Positions 1 through 8,746 of a DNA stretch of 64,000 nucleotides are shown here, one piece after another. Where the stretch lies: assembly GCF_024343675.1 (NCBI RefSeq), contig NZ_RJUD01000007.1:1-64000 (forward strand). Direction: 5' to 3'. Each line of letters starts with the position of its first letter. Position 1 is the first letter of the stretch. The DNA comes from Lacihabitans sp. CS3-21 (GTDB lineage: Bacteria > Bacteroidota > Bacteroidia > Cytophagales > Spirosomataceae). Made by a program: the position numbers and the translations under genes. Below the pieces are notes generated by a model, which saw only the letters and a list, made by a program, of their open reading frames with translations, had not been told where the DNA came from and did not search any database.

Positions 1-170
1 TTTCGATAGCGTATTTATTGTTTGCTTTTCCTACTCAAAACCTATTTATAGTAAAATTAGCATCATCCTTTAGCCTCCTAAAATGGGGATTTACGATGTA
101 CAATATTTTGCTCATGCTTACGGGTTTGTTTGCTTGGGGATTTAGGACACTATTGAAAGCTAAAAAGTGA
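1..170 (+). CDS. C-terminal end of a membrane protein (partial)
   Basis: The open frame enters from the left edge and stops with TGA at 168-170. The 55 visible residues are very hydrophobic and hold two likely membrane segments, separated by a short polar loop and ending in a basic tail (KAKK), which would place the C-terminus in the cytoplasm. The family cannot be recognised from this fragment. The gene converges on dprA, whose stop lies two bases away, so there is no room for a separate terminator between them. Confidence 0.55.
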   Translation, partial: SIAYLLFAFPTQNLFIVKLASSFSLLKWGFTMYNILLMLTGLFAWGFRTLLKAKK

Positions 171-171
171 C

Positions 172-1281
172 TTATTTCATGGTAAACTTTTTCCCAGGGC
201 TTTGTTTTACCAAATCAGCAAATTCAAGGTTGAGCAATATTGAAGCCAGTTTATTCAAATGAATCTGAGAATGCCAACTCAGGTCATCAATCAGCATTTC
301 ACCATTATGCATCAATAAACTCAGTACTTTACTTTCCTCTTGGGTATATTTGGTCAGGTCCAAAACTTCTTTTTCTATAATTCTTGATTTACCATTTTCC
401 GAATTCCACTTCATCCATTCCACAAAATCCTCCGTATTTGTAAAAATCTGTGCTTTGTTGTTCGCTATCAAATAGTTAGGCCCTTCAGAGTACTTTTGAA
501 AAATGCCGCCTGGTATGGCAAATACTTCCTTATTGTAATTGTTGGCATATTCTGCGGTTACCATTGAACCACCTTTTCTCGCAGATTCTACCACAATTGT
601 TGCATCTGCTAAAGCAGCAATAATTCTGTTTCGAGCCACAAAAAATGATGGCTTAGTAATCGTACCAAAAGGCTGTTCGGATATGAGCAAGCCAGTTTCT
701 TCTATTTCCTTTGCCACTTTTTTGTGTGAACTCGGATAAACAGTCTCCAAACTATTGGCCAATACGCCCACTGTAGAAAGTCCAATTTTTAGGGCAGCCT
801 TATGGGCAGCGATATCAATTCCATATGCCAAACCACTCACTATCTGCACATGGTGTTCTTTTAGAGAGGTGACAATCTCTTCAGTCGATTTTTTACCGTA
901 TTCCGAAGCGTCTCTTGTACCTACAATGGCCAGCGTTTTGGGATATTCCAAATGCCCTTTTCCTTTAAAAAACAAAATTGGCGGTGCCTCAAAAATACCC
1001 TTCAACTTTTGAGGATATTCATCTTGTTTGAAGGTAACGATTCTTATATTGTTTTTGGCACTCTGGCTTACAATGGTCTCGGCCTGAATAAGTGCTTCCT
1101 GATTTTCCTTTATTTTGGCAAGGGTAAATTTTCCCATATTGGGCACTTTGAGTAGTTTCGCGGAAGGCATTTCGAAAACCGCTTTGGCACTTCCGAAGGT
1201 ATTCAATAATTGTTTAAACATCACACCTCCTACTCCCTCAGTTTTACTAAGAGCGATTTCATACACCAAGTCTTGTTGCAT
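172..1281 (-). CDS. dprA: DNA-processing protein DprA
   Basis: DprA/Smf protein of 369 residues. The family binds incoming single-stranded DNA and loads RecA during natural transformation. An N-terminal helical region (about 1-70) precedes the Rossmann-like DprA fold, with IVGTRDASEYG near 119-129, SGLAYGIDIAAH near 149-160, ARNRIIAAL near 215 and GGSMVTAEYA near 237. A winged-helix-like C-terminal domain follows (about 310-369). Length and motifs are normal. It is the last gene of a leftward operon, 9 bases after a MerR-like regulator. Identification is firm; whether this organism is competent cannot be told from here. Confidence 0.95.
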   Translation of the reverse strand: MQQDLVYEIALSKTEGVGGVMFKQLLNTFGSAKAVFEMPSAKLLKVPNMGKFTLAKIKENQEALIQAETIVSQSAKNNIRIVTFKQDEYPQKLKGIFEAPPILFFKGKGHLEYPKTLAIVGTRDASEYGKKSTEEIVTSLKEHHVQIVSGLAYGIDIAAHKAALKIGLSTVGVLANSLETVYPSSHKKVAKEIEETGLLISEQPFGTITKPSFFVARNRIIAALADATIVVESARKGGSMVTAEYANNYNKEVFAIPGGIFQKYSEGPNYLIANNKAQIFTNTEDFVEWMKWNSENGKSRIIEKEVLDLTKYTQEESKVLSLLMHNGEMLIDDLSWHSQIHLNKLASILLNLEFADLVKQSPGKKFTMK

Positions 1282-1290
1282 AGATTTATA

Positions 1291-1599
1291 TTATTCTAAT
1301 CCCACTTTTATAAATTCCAGTGTTTTTCTGATCTCTTTTAGCCTTAAAATAACCTCGTCGTTTATCGAAGATTTTATTTCTTTGGCCTTGAGTTTATCTT
1401 TTGCTCCTTCAATCGTAAACCCTTCTTTGTGAATCAAATCTACTATTTTTTGGAGCTTTTCGATATCCGTATGAGAATATTTTCGATTTTTGCCAACTTT
1501 CAAAATATTCAATCTAAAAGTACGTACATAAAAGTCGACACTTGTAATTGGAATCTCCAATTGCTGTGCTACTTCCTCCGTACTAAAAAATATTTTCAT
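1291..1599 (-). CDS. MerR-family-like transcriptional regulator
   Basis: Protein of 102 residues with a MerR-type helix-turn-helix at the N-terminus (FSTEEVAQQLEIPITSVDFY, then a wing with RKYSHTDIEKLQKIVDLI), then a helix (TIEGAKDKLKAKE) and a short helical tail. It has no effector-binding domain, as in the short MerR-like proteins common in Bacteroidota. Its ATG overlaps the stop of the upstream LRR gene by four bases (ATGA), so translation is probably coupled. dprA follows 9 bases later. The target genes are unknown. Confidence 0.8.
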   Translation of the reverse strand: MKIFFSTEEVAQQLEIPITSVDFYVRTFRLNILKVGKNRKYSHTDIEKLQKIVDLIHKEGFTIEGAKDKLKAKEIKSSINDEVILRLKEIRKTLEFIKVGLE

Positions 1600-3008
1600 T
1601 TGACTTTCACTGATTTTTTCTCCAAATCTACGATTATTTGTTGAAGTTCTGCAAACTTGGTGGGGTCAGATTCGAAATCGTTTAAAGCCAAATATACTTT
1701 TTTCAGCCTCGGAATCTGTTTCAAATGGTTTGCTCCCGACCTTATTTTGTTATTAGAAATATCTAAATCTGTTAACTTTTGTGCATATGTAAACGACTCT
1801 GGAACAGACTCTATAAGATTAAATCCAACATCTAGGTTTTCAATATTTGGAGGCAAAAAACTTATCGAACTTAACTTATTATGATGAGCATACAAGACTT
1901 TCAAATTTGTTAATTCTTCGAAACTTTTAGGAAATTCCCAAAGATTGTTATTAGAAACTGCAAATGTTTCCAATTTCTCTAATTTCATAATATTTTGTGG
2001 TAGAAAGGTTAGTTGGTTATGATACAAATCCAATACCTCAAGGTTTTTAAGAAATCCGATTTTCTCAGATAATGTGGAAATCTGGTTATTATAAAAATTC
2101 AAAAGTTCTAAGGTTTGCATTTTTTTGAACTTTACGCCTTCAGTTTCAGCTATAAAATTATTAGCCAAATGAAGATCCTTGAGTTTCCTGTTTCTTTGAA
2201 TCTTTTTGGGGAAAGCTTCAAAATCATTATCACTAAGATTTATCATCTGGACATTATTGTTTCTCTTTATTTTCAAAGAATTTACACTTAACAGATTTTC
2301 AGATAAAATAATCCTTTTCAAATTTGGAAGCTTTTTGGCATTGAAACTGAATACTTCAAATTCATTTTTACTTAAATCCAACTCTTCAAGTTTCTTGAAA
2401 TTATATATAGTTTTGGGTAGTCTTTTTAAACCTAAATTACTCAAATTTAACTTCTTAATAGTATCTGACTTGGATTGAAGAAGTTCGGCAAGCCTGTAAT
2501 CAGAACCTTTACTTTTGCTCAAAAATTGATTTATTCGCAAACCACCACTAATTTCATAGGGGGTCATTGGATTGAAATAGAAGGTATTTTTCTTTATAAC
2601 TTGTACAAAAATACGCTCAATTTTTACAAAAATTGCTTCTGAGTTGATTGGGAAATACTCAAAGATATAATTTGTTTTGCCGGCTTCTGTTTTAGGGATG
2701 TATTTACCAAAATAGTATTCCAAGCTGTCTATACCATTATTTTTGTTTACATAAATTTTGTAGTTCAAACTTATCTCTTCTTCAAAAACACCTATATTTT
2801 CTCCTTTTCTAATCCCTACCACCAATAATTTTTGAAACTTTGAATTGTTTTTCCAAATACCTTTATTCAATTCATCGTCGTATTTTTTTCTAGCAACATT
2901 CTTTTTCAACAAATCAAACTCTTTCTGATTTTCAACAAAAATGATTTTTTGAGAAAATATGGGAGAACAAAGAAAATTAAGAACAAAGAAGATAAGTAGT
3001 GTTTTCAT
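1596..3008 (-). CDS. Secreted leucine-rich repeat protein
   Basis: Protein of 470 residues. It opens with a clear signal peptide (hydrophobic residues 4-19, ending CSPIFSQ), so it is exported. Residues about 25-175 show no recognisable family. Residues about 180-450 form a leucine-rich repeat array with period about 23 (for example LNLSNLGLKRLPKTIYNFKK and LDLYHNQLTFLPQNIMKLEK), with the LxxLxLxxNxLxxLP pattern of bacterial repeats. Such domains bind proteins or glycans; the ligand is unknown. It is the first gene of the LRR-MerR-dprA operon. A 10-base perfect inverted repeat lies 24 bases before its start and may be an operator. Confidence 0.85.
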   Translation of the reverse strand: MKTLLIFFVLNFLCSPIFSQKIIFVENQKEFDLLKKNVARKKYDDELNKGIWKNNSKFQKLLVVGIRKGENIGVFEEEISLNYKIYVNKNNGIDSLEYYFGKYIPKTEAGKTNYIFEYFPINSEAIFVKIERIFVQVIKKNTFYFNPMTPYEISGGLRINQFLSKSKGSDYRLAELLQSKSDTIKKLNLSNLGLKRLPKTIYNFKKLEELDLSKNEFEVFSFNAKKLPNLKRIILSENLLSVNSLKIKRNNNVQMINLSDNDFEAFPKKIQRNRKLKDLHLANNFIAETEGVKFKKMQTLELLNFYNNQISTLSEKIGFLKNLEVLDLYHNQLTFLPQNIMKLEKLETFAVSNNNLWEFPKSFEELTNLKVLYAHHNKLSSISFLPPNIENLDVGFNLIESVPESFTYAQKLTDLDISNNKIRSGANHLKQIPRLKKVYLALNDFESDPTKFAELQQIIVDLEKKSVKVK

Positions 3009-3031
3009 ATAATTTAGTTTAGAATATAAAC

Positions 3032-3055
3032 TTAAAACTAATTCCTTAGTTTTAA
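3032..3055. promoter_or_regulatory. Perfect inverted repeat between the LRR gene and alaS (candidate operator)
   Basis: TTAAAACTAA, four bases TTCC, then TTAGTTTTAA: a perfect 10-base inverted repeat with a 4-base centre. It sits 24 bases upstream of the LRR start and about 43 bases upstream of the alaS -7 box. A nearly identical core (AACTAATCCCTTAGTT) recurs at 10701-10716, upstream of the OmpA-domain gene. The symmetry fits a dimeric regulator site; the regulator is not known. Confidence 0.45.
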
Positions 3056-3097
3056 AAGAATATTCAATATTTTATTCAAAAAATGACCAAAAAAGCC

Positions 3098-3105
3098 TAA
3101 TTTTG
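3098..3105 (+). promoter_or_regulatory. alaS promoter, -7 box
   Basis: TAATTTTG matches the Bacteroidota -7 consensus TAnnTTTG exactly. No clear -33 TTG box lies at the usual distance. Transcription would start near 3112, giving a leader of about 36 bases before the ATG at 3148. This argues against any start codon further upstream. Confidence 0.55.
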
Positions 3106-3147
3106 CACCTCTTTTTACTGACAATAGAATATACAAAAGAAAATTAT

Positions 3148-5829
3148 ATGACCTCGCACCAGATTAGGAAAGCATTTTTAGATTTTTTTGTTTCAAAAGG
3201 CCACTTAATTGTCCCTTCTGCCCCATTGGTGGCTAAAAACGACCCAACTTTGATGTTTAACAACTCAGGCATGGCTCAGTTTAAGGACTTTTTCTTGGGC
3301 AATGGCACTCCGCCAAAATCAAGAATCGCTGATACCCAAAAATGCTTGCGAGTAAGTGGAAAGCACAACGACTTGGAAGAAGTAGGTTTCGACACCTACC
3401 ACCACACCATGTTCGAGATGTTGGGCAACTGGTCTTTTGGCGATTATTTCAAAAAAGAGGCCTTGACTTGGTCGTGGGAATTATTGACAGAAGTTTACAA
3501 ATTGCCTAAAGATAGAATATATGTATCTGTTTTTCAAGGAGATGAAAAAGACGGTGTGCCTTTTGATCAAGAAGCTTTTGATATCTGGAAAGAAATCATT
3601 GGTGATGAGGAGAGAATCATTCTAGGAAACAAAAAAGACAATTTCTGGGAAATGGGTGATATCGGTCCATGTGGTCCATGCTCTGAAATCCACATAGATT
3701 TACGTGACCAAGAGGAAATTGACCTCATCGGTGGTAAAGAATTGGTGAATAACGACCATCCGCAAGTGGTAGAAATTTGGAATAACGTATTCATGCAGTT
3801 TGAGCGAAAAGCAGATGGCTCGCTGCTCACTTTACCAGCCAAACACGTAGACACTGGCATGGGCTTCGAGCGACTTTGCATGGCCATTCAGGGTAAAAAA
3901 TCAAACTACGATACCGATATTTTCCAAAATACAATATCAGTTATAGAGGAACTTTCAGGCAAAAAATATGGTATAAATGGCACATTACGCTCTGATAATT
4001 ACGTAGATGTGGCCATGAGAGTAATCTCAGATCACTTGAGAGCTGTGAGTTTTGCCATTGCCGACGGACAGTTGCCGTCTAATGCCAAAGCCGGCTATGT
4101 CATCCGTCGAATTTTGAGAAGAGCCGTTCGTTATGGATATTCATATTTAGATTTCAGAGAGCCATTCATGTGTAAATTGGTGCCAGTTTTGGCTGCTCAG
4201 TTTGAGTATGTGTTCCCAGAATTGCACGCTCAAGTAGATTTTGTAACCAAAGTGGTGGAAGAAGAAGAAAAAACTTTCTTGCGTACTTTGGAATTGGGTC
4301 TTAAAAGATTGGACCATATTTTTGCAGATGCCAAAACCATCGAAACCAAAACTTTGGACGGCAACACAGTTTTCGAACTTTCTGACACATTTGGTTTCCC
4401 GGTGGATTTGACGGCTTTAATTGCACGTGAAAAAGGATTTTCGATAGACGAAGAAGGCTTCAAAAGTGCCCTGGCTGAACAAAAAGCCAGAAGCCGTAAA
4501 GATGCAACCAAAGAAGCTGCAGATTGGATTGAACTTGGCGATGTAGATGGTGTGGAATTTTTGGGCTATGATTTTGAGGAATCTCCAGCTCAATTGATGA
4601 AATACCGCTCAGTAAAAACCAAAGCTGGTGATGAATTACACATCGTATTGGACCAAACCCCGTTTTATGCCGAAATGGGTGGTCAGGTGGGTGATATAGG
4701 AACGATCACTTTTGAACTAAATGAACAAAACCACACTTTGCATGTAATAGATACCAAAAAGGAAAACGACCTTTTTGTTCATATTACCAAAAATAGCAAA
4801 ATGGTAGATGTGCTGGAACAAACACAAACGCCCATCAATGTTTTTGCCAAAATAGACTCAGAAAGAAGAAAAGATATTGAGAAAAACCATACAGCTACAC
4901 ACTTGATGCTTTCAGCCATGCGTAAGGTGCTGGGTCGCCACGTGGTACAGAGAGGTTCTTACCAAAACGACGAAGTAACCCGTTTTGACTTCTCGCATTT
5001 CTCCAAAGTAACAGATGAGGAACTTCTTCAAATTGAAAACATCGTCAATGAAAAAATCAGAGAAAATATTGCTTTGGATGAAAAACGCAATGTTCCAATT
5101 GCTGATGCCATGAACTTTGGTGCAACAGCTACTTTTGGTGAAAAATATGGCGATTTCGTAAGAGTAATTACTTATGATCCAAATTTCTCCGTTGAGCTTT
5201 GCGGTGGTACGCATGTGCCATACACTGGTGAAATCGGCCTATTTAAATTTACATCAGAAGGTTCTGTTTCAGCAGGTGTTCGACGTGTGGAAGCCATCAC
5301 AGGAAAGAAAGCCTTGGAATTGATGAGAAAACAAGGTGAAACCTTAGACCAAATAAAAGGCCTACTCAAAGGTGCCATAGATTTGCCAAAAACCATTGAA
5401 GCTTTAATTGAGGAAAAGAACCAATTGCAAAGGAAAATTGAAAGTCTAGAAAACGAAAAACTTCAAGTGATCAAAACTGAACTTTTGGGTAAAATCCAAA
5501 AAAATGGTGACATCATGTTTATAGCTGAAAAAGTTGAAGTTACGTCTCCAGACAGTCTTAGGCAATTGGCCTACGACCTCAAAAAACACATGGAAAATGC
5601 TGTGGTGATTTTGGGCACAGTCATCAACCAAAAACCAAGTTTGGCAGTTATGATTGACGAGGCTTTGGTCGCTGAGAAAAGCCTGAATGCTGGCAATACA
5701 GTAAGAGAAGCAGCAAAAGCCATGAAAGGTGGCGGCGGTGGTCAACCACATTTCGCCACAGCTGGTGGAAGCGACGCAGAAGGATTAACAAATGCAATAA
5801 ATAAGGCAAAGGAGTTGATTTTTGGGTAA
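3148..5829 (+). CDS. alaS: Alanyl-tRNA synthetase
   Basis: Charges tRNA-Ala in the cytoplasm; 893 residues from the chosen start, near the usual length. The start at 3148 (MTSHQIRKAFLDFF) matches the family. A longer frame begins with TTG at 3103, but that codon lies inside the promoter box. The class II catalytic domain is N-terminal (SGMAQFKDFF; GCGPCSEIH-type segment GPCGPCSEIH). The editing domain has the metal-binding HTATH motif and the distal CGGTH motif. The C-terminal oligomerisation/DHHA1 domain ends with GGGGGQPHFATAGG. Monocistronic, followed by a long hairpin with a T-tract. Confidence 0.98.
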   Translation: MTSHQIRKAFLDFFVSKGHLIVPSAPLVAKNDPTLMFNNSGMAQFKDFFLGNGTPPKSRIADTQKCLRVSGKHNDLEEVGFDTYHHTMFEMLGNWSFGDYFKKEALTWSWELLTEVYKLPKDRIYVSVFQGDEKDGVPFDQEAFDIWKEIIGDEERIILGNKKDNFWEMGDIGPCGPCSEIHIDLRDQEEIDLIGGKELVNNDHPQVVEIWNNVFMQFERKADGSLLTLPAKHVDTGMGFERLCMAIQGKKSNYDTDIFQNTISVIEELSGKKYGINGTLRSDNYVDVAMRVISDHLRAVSFAIADGQLPSNAKAGYVIRRILRRAVRYGYSYLDFREPFMCKLVPVLAAQFEYVFPELHAQVDFVTKVVEEEEKTFLRTLELGLKRLDHIFADAKTIETKTLDGNTVFELSDTFGFPVDLTALIAREKGFSIDEEGFKSALAEQKARSRKDATKEAADWIELGDVDGVEFLGYDFEESPAQLMKYRSVKTKAGDELHIVLDQTPFYAEMGGQVGDIGTITFELNEQNHTLHVIDTKKENDLFVHITKNSKMVDVLEQTQTPINVFAKIDSERRKDIEKNHTATHLMLSAMRKVLGRHVVQRGSYQNDEVTRFDFSHFSKVTDEELLQIENIVNEKIRENIALDEKRNVPIADAMNFGATATFGEKYGDFVRVITYDPNFSVELCGGTHVPYTGEIGLFKFTSEGSVSAGVRRVEAITGKKALELMRKQGETLDQIKGLLKGAIDLPKTIEALIEEKNQLQRKIESLENEKLQVIKTELLGKIQKNGDIMFIAEKVEVTSPDSLRQLAYDLKKHMENAVVILGTVINQKPSLAVMIDEALVAEKSLNAGNTVREAAKAMKGGGGGQPHFATAGGSDAEGLTNAINKAKELIFG

Positions 5830-5869
5830 ATGTCAATTGTAAGAAAAATTACTAAATGTTTCACTATAT

Positions 5870-5980
5870 CGCCCAGCACTGTTTGAACACAATCAAAATT
5901 CTCTGCAGAGACGTCTCTCTTATTAAGGCACTGATTATGAGAATTTTGAGTGTGTGAGTTTGCTGGGTGCGTTTTTTTTT
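5870..5980 (+). ncRNA. Long imperfect hairpin followed by a T-tract, downstream of alaS
   Basis: The arms pair over most of about 100 bases. The outer stem CGCCCAGCA (5870-5878) pairs with TGCTGGGTG (5961-5969, one G-T pair). ACACA (5887-5891) pairs with TGTGT (5951-5955). CAAAATTCTC (5894-5903) pairs perfectly with GAGAATTTTG (5939-5948). The apical loop holds the palindrome AGAGACGTCTCT (5907-5918). A run of about ten T follows the outer stem. It could be an oversized terminator for alaS, a small RNA made from the alaS transcript or its own promoter, or a hairpin MITE relic. Only the base pairing is seen directly. Confidence 0.45.
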
Positions 5981-6090
5981 GTTTCGTTTTTTTTCGAAAA
6001 AAAATGAAAGCCCAGGCGGCAGCCGACACAAAGTATATTTTCAAGTTATTTCGATAAAGAAAATAGGACATACAATTTGATCGTTTTTTC

Positions 6091-6121
6091 TTTGCTGGCC
6101 TGATTTTACTTACTATTTTTA
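6091..6121 (+). promoter_or_regulatory. Probable promoter of the GMC oxidoreductase operon
   Basis: TTTG at 6091-6094, a 19-base spacer and TATTTTTA at 6114-6121 match the Bacteroidota promoter form except for the last base of the -7 box. It lies about 40 bases before the TTG start of the next gene. The rest of the 5981-6159 gap shows T- and A-runs but no gene. Confidence 0.4.
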
Positions 6122-6159
6122 GGAGCGATTTTATTTTACAACCTTATAATTATATTAAA

Positions 6160-6798
6160 TTGAAAAGAAGAGACGCATTACAAAGGGTTGCCCTCATGAT
6201 GGGAGGAGTAGTTTCTGCCCCAACTATGATGGCAATTTTGAACGGTTGCAAAGCATCTGGCGATGCAACATCAGGAGCTGCATTTAGTCTTACCAAAGAC
6301 TTACAAGCTTTGGTTGCAGAAATAGCTGAGGTAATTATTCCTAAAACTGACACGCCTGGTGCAAAAGACGCAGGCGTAGGTTCGTTCATAGAAATGATGC
6401 TCAAAGATTGCTATACCGAAGCTCAACAACAACATTTCATAAAGGGTTTAGAAGACGTGGAAGTCGAATCTAAGAAACTAGGCTCTGGATTTATTGCTTT
6501 AGCGGCAGACAAAAAAATCCAAGTTATTGCCACCATGAGAGACAAGGCCAAAGCAGAAGCAGAAAGTGCCAAGAAAGAAGCCAAACAAGTAGACACAGAG
6601 TCTGGATTGACCAAAGAAAATACAAGCAAAAAAGTAGAGCCACCAGTTCCTTTCTTTAACCTGATGAAAGAACTAACGGTGTTCGGCTTCTTTACTTCTG
6701 AGCCAGGTGCAACCCAAACACTTGACTTTGTGCCAATTCCGGGCAGATACGACGGCTGTATTAAAATGGAGCCAGGTCAAAAAGCTTATGCTATTTAA
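6160..6798 (+). CDS. Gluconate 2-dehydrogenase subunit 3 family protein
   Basis: Small partner subunit of the membrane-associated FAD sugar/alcohol dehydrogenases, 212 residues. The start codon is TTG; no ATG precedes it in frame and the N-terminus MKRRDALQRVAL is typical. A twin-arginine stretch, a hydrophobic segment and LNGC at about 28-31 suggest Tat-dependent export and lipidation. The family core follows (about 45-120). A charged, Lys/Glu/Ala-rich insertion (about 128-165) precedes the conserved C-terminal part (FFTSEPGATQTLDF, then PGRYDGC). The GMC catalytic subunit follows after 28 bases, so the two form a unit. No cytochrome c subunit is next to them. Confidence 0.88.
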   Translation: MKRRDALQRVALMMGGVVSAPTMMAILNGCKASGDATSGAAFSLTKDLQALVAEIAEVIIPKTDTPGAKDAGVGSFIEMMLKDCYTEAQQQHFIKGLEDVEVESKKLGSGFIALAADKKIQVIATMRDKAKAEAESAKKEAKQVDTESGLTKENTSKKVEPPVPFFNLMKELTVFGFFTSEPGATQTLDFVPIPGRYDGCIKMEPGQKAYAI

Positions 6799-6826
6799 TT
6801 ATTAATCAACCTTTTATAAATATAAA

Positions 6827-8533
6827 ATGAATTTACAAGGTAAAGGAAAAGAGTCCGTAACTTATGATGCCATCGTAGTAGGTACAGGTATCTCAGGTGG
6901 TTGGGCTGCAAAAGAGCTTACAGAAAAAGGACTTAAAGTATTGATGATAGACCGTGGTAGAGACGTAAAACACGTAACAGACTATACTACGGCAATGAAA
7001 GAATCTTGGGAATTTGCCCACAGAGGTCGCCCTGACAATCAAGTAAAAAAAGACTATTGGGCTGGGGTAAGAACTGGCTACACAGCCAATGAAGAACACA
7101 GACATTTCTTTGAAAAAGATATAGAAAATCCTTATGAAGAAACCCGTCGTTTTGACTGGATCAGAGGTTATCATACAGGAGGACGTTCATTGCTTTGGGG
7201 TCGTCAGAGCTACAGATGGAACGAGCGTGATTTCACTGCCAACCTTGAAGAAGGCATAGGTATCGACTGGCCAATCCGTTACAAAGACTTGGCTCCTTGG
7301 TATGAGTACGTAGAGAAATTTGCAGGTATTAGTGGTTCAAAAGAAGGTTTGGATGTATTGCCAGACAGCCATTTTCAACCAGCTATGGAGCTTAACTGCG
7401 TAGAACGTGAGGTTAAAAAAGGAGTAGAAAGCAAATTTGCGGGACGTCATATTATAGTAGGTCGTGTAGCTCACTTAACTGCTCCAACAGAAGAACAAAC
7501 TGCTCTTGGTCGTGGCAAATGCCAATTCAGAAACCGTTGTATGAGAGGTTGTCCTTATGGTGCTTATTTCAGTAGCCAATCCGCTACCATTCCAGCTGCC
7601 GTAAAAACCAACAACCTTACTTTGGTAAACGACAAAATTGTTTATTCCGTAATTTTTGATGACGAAAAAGGCAAAGCAACGGGAGTAAAAGCCATCGACC
7701 AAAACACCAACGAAGAAGTAGAGTATTTTGCAAAAATAATATTCTTGAACGCATCAGCTGTGAATTCGGCTTGGATTATGATGCAATCAAAATCAAAAAC
7801 CCACCCTAACGGACTTGGAAATGCCTCTGACCAATTGGGCAGAAACATCATGGACCACCACTTGGGCGTAGGAGCATCAGGCACTTGGGAAGGTTTCGAC
7901 GACATGTATTATTATGGAAGAAGACCAAACGGTATCTACATTCCACGTTTTACCAACTGGGGCAACGACAAACGTGATTTCTTACGTGGATTCGGTTACC
8001 AAGGTGGAGCCTCTCGTGGAAGAGCCGAAGACGAGCAAGGCTTTGGGGCTGGTTTTAAAAATGCACAAACCAAACCAGGTCCTTGGACGATAAACATTGG
8101 AGGTTTTGGAGAAACATTACCAGATTCCACGAACAAATTTACGCTTACTGACAAAAAAGATAAATGGGGATTACCAATTATCAATTTTGATGCAGCCTGG
8201 GGTAAAAATGAGTGGAAAATGAGAGAGGCCATGGAAAAAGAAGCTAAAGACATGCTTGAAGCAGCGGGCGTGAAAAACGTGACCACTTACCACGACAAAG
8301 AAAAATCACCAGGTATCGGTATCCACGAAATGGGAACTGCCAGAATGGGTAGAGACGCCAAAACTTCGGTTTTGAACGCCAACAACCAAGTATGGGGAGC
8401 ACCAAACGTATTCGTAACAGACGGAGCCGCCATGGTATCAGCCTCATGCGTAAACCCATCGTTGACTTACATGGCACTAACAGCCAGAGCCGCCAATTTT
8501 GCCGTACAAGAATTGAAGAAGATGAATCTGTAA
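6827..8533 (+). CDS. GMC family FAD-dependent oxidoreductase
   Basis: Protein of 568 residues. The N-terminal dinucleotide fold (VVGTGISGGWAAKEL, about 15-29) binds FAD, and the C-terminal GMC domain carries GIHEMGTARMG and CVNPSLTYMALTARAA, with the conserved Asn-Pro of the active site. A CMRGCPYGA motif (about 238-246) is characteristic of the gluconate/sugar dehydrogenase-like branch. With the preceding subunit 3 protein it probably oxidises a sugar or sugar acid at the periplasmic face and passes electrons to the respiratory chain. The substrate cannot be read from sequence. A strong terminator follows. Confidence 0.92.
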   Translation: MNLQGKGKESVTYDAIVVGTGISGGWAAKELTEKGLKVLMIDRGRDVKHVTDYTTAMKESWEFAHRGRPDNQVKKDYWAGVRTGYTANEEHRHFFEKDIENPYEETRRFDWIRGYHTGGRSLLWGRQSYRWNERDFTANLEEGIGIDWPIRYKDLAPWYEYVEKFAGISGSKEGLDVLPDSHFQPAMELNCVEREVKKGVESKFAGRHIIVGRVAHLTAPTEEQTALGRGKCQFRNRCMRGCPYGAYFSSQSATIPAAVKTNNLTLVNDKIVYSVIFDDEKGKATGVKAIDQNTNEEVEYFAKIIFLNASAVNSAWIMMQSKSKTHPNGLGNASDQLGRNIMDHHLGVGASGTWEGFDDMYYYGRRPNGIYIPRFTNWGNDKRDFLRGFGYQGGASRGRAEDEQGFGAGFKNAQTKPGPWTINIGGFGETLPDSTNKFTLTDKKDKWGLPIINFDAAWGKNEWKMREAMEKEAKDMLEAAGVKNVTTYHDKEKSPGIGIHEMGTARMGRDAKTSVLNANNQVWGAPNVFVTDGAAMVSASCVNPSLTYMALTARAANFAVQELKKMNL

Positions 8534-8555
8534 GGATTTTTTCTGTAAATATTTG

Positions 8556-8583
8556 AAAGCCACCTCTTATGGTGGCTTTTTTT
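8556..8583 (+). terminator. Terminator after the GMC oxidoreductase gene
   Basis: AAAGCCACC and GGTGGCTTT form a 9-base perfect stem around a 6-base loop, followed by more T. It ends the two-gene GMC operon, 23 bases after the stop. Confidence 0.85.
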
Positions 8584-8746
8584 GTTTCTGTAAATAACAA
8601 TCCATAAAAAGCAAACGACACAGCCTCAAAATGTTAATGAAAAGAAAACGGCGATTAGAATTTTGAAAAAATACTAATTCTACTTTAAATTGAACAGAAC
8701 TATATTCTGACAATAATTGAAGTAAGAAATTCTTGAAGAAAAATAA

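Noticed and set aside
3103-3147. Longer N-terminus of alaS from a TTG at 3103
   Set aside because: The codon lies inside the TAATTTTG promoter box, and the family N-terminus begins at the ATG at 3148.
8641-8746. Promoter before the thioredoxin-domain gene (TACTTTAA after TTTTG)
   Set aside because: The -7 box lacks the TTTG end and the spacer is only about 15 bases.
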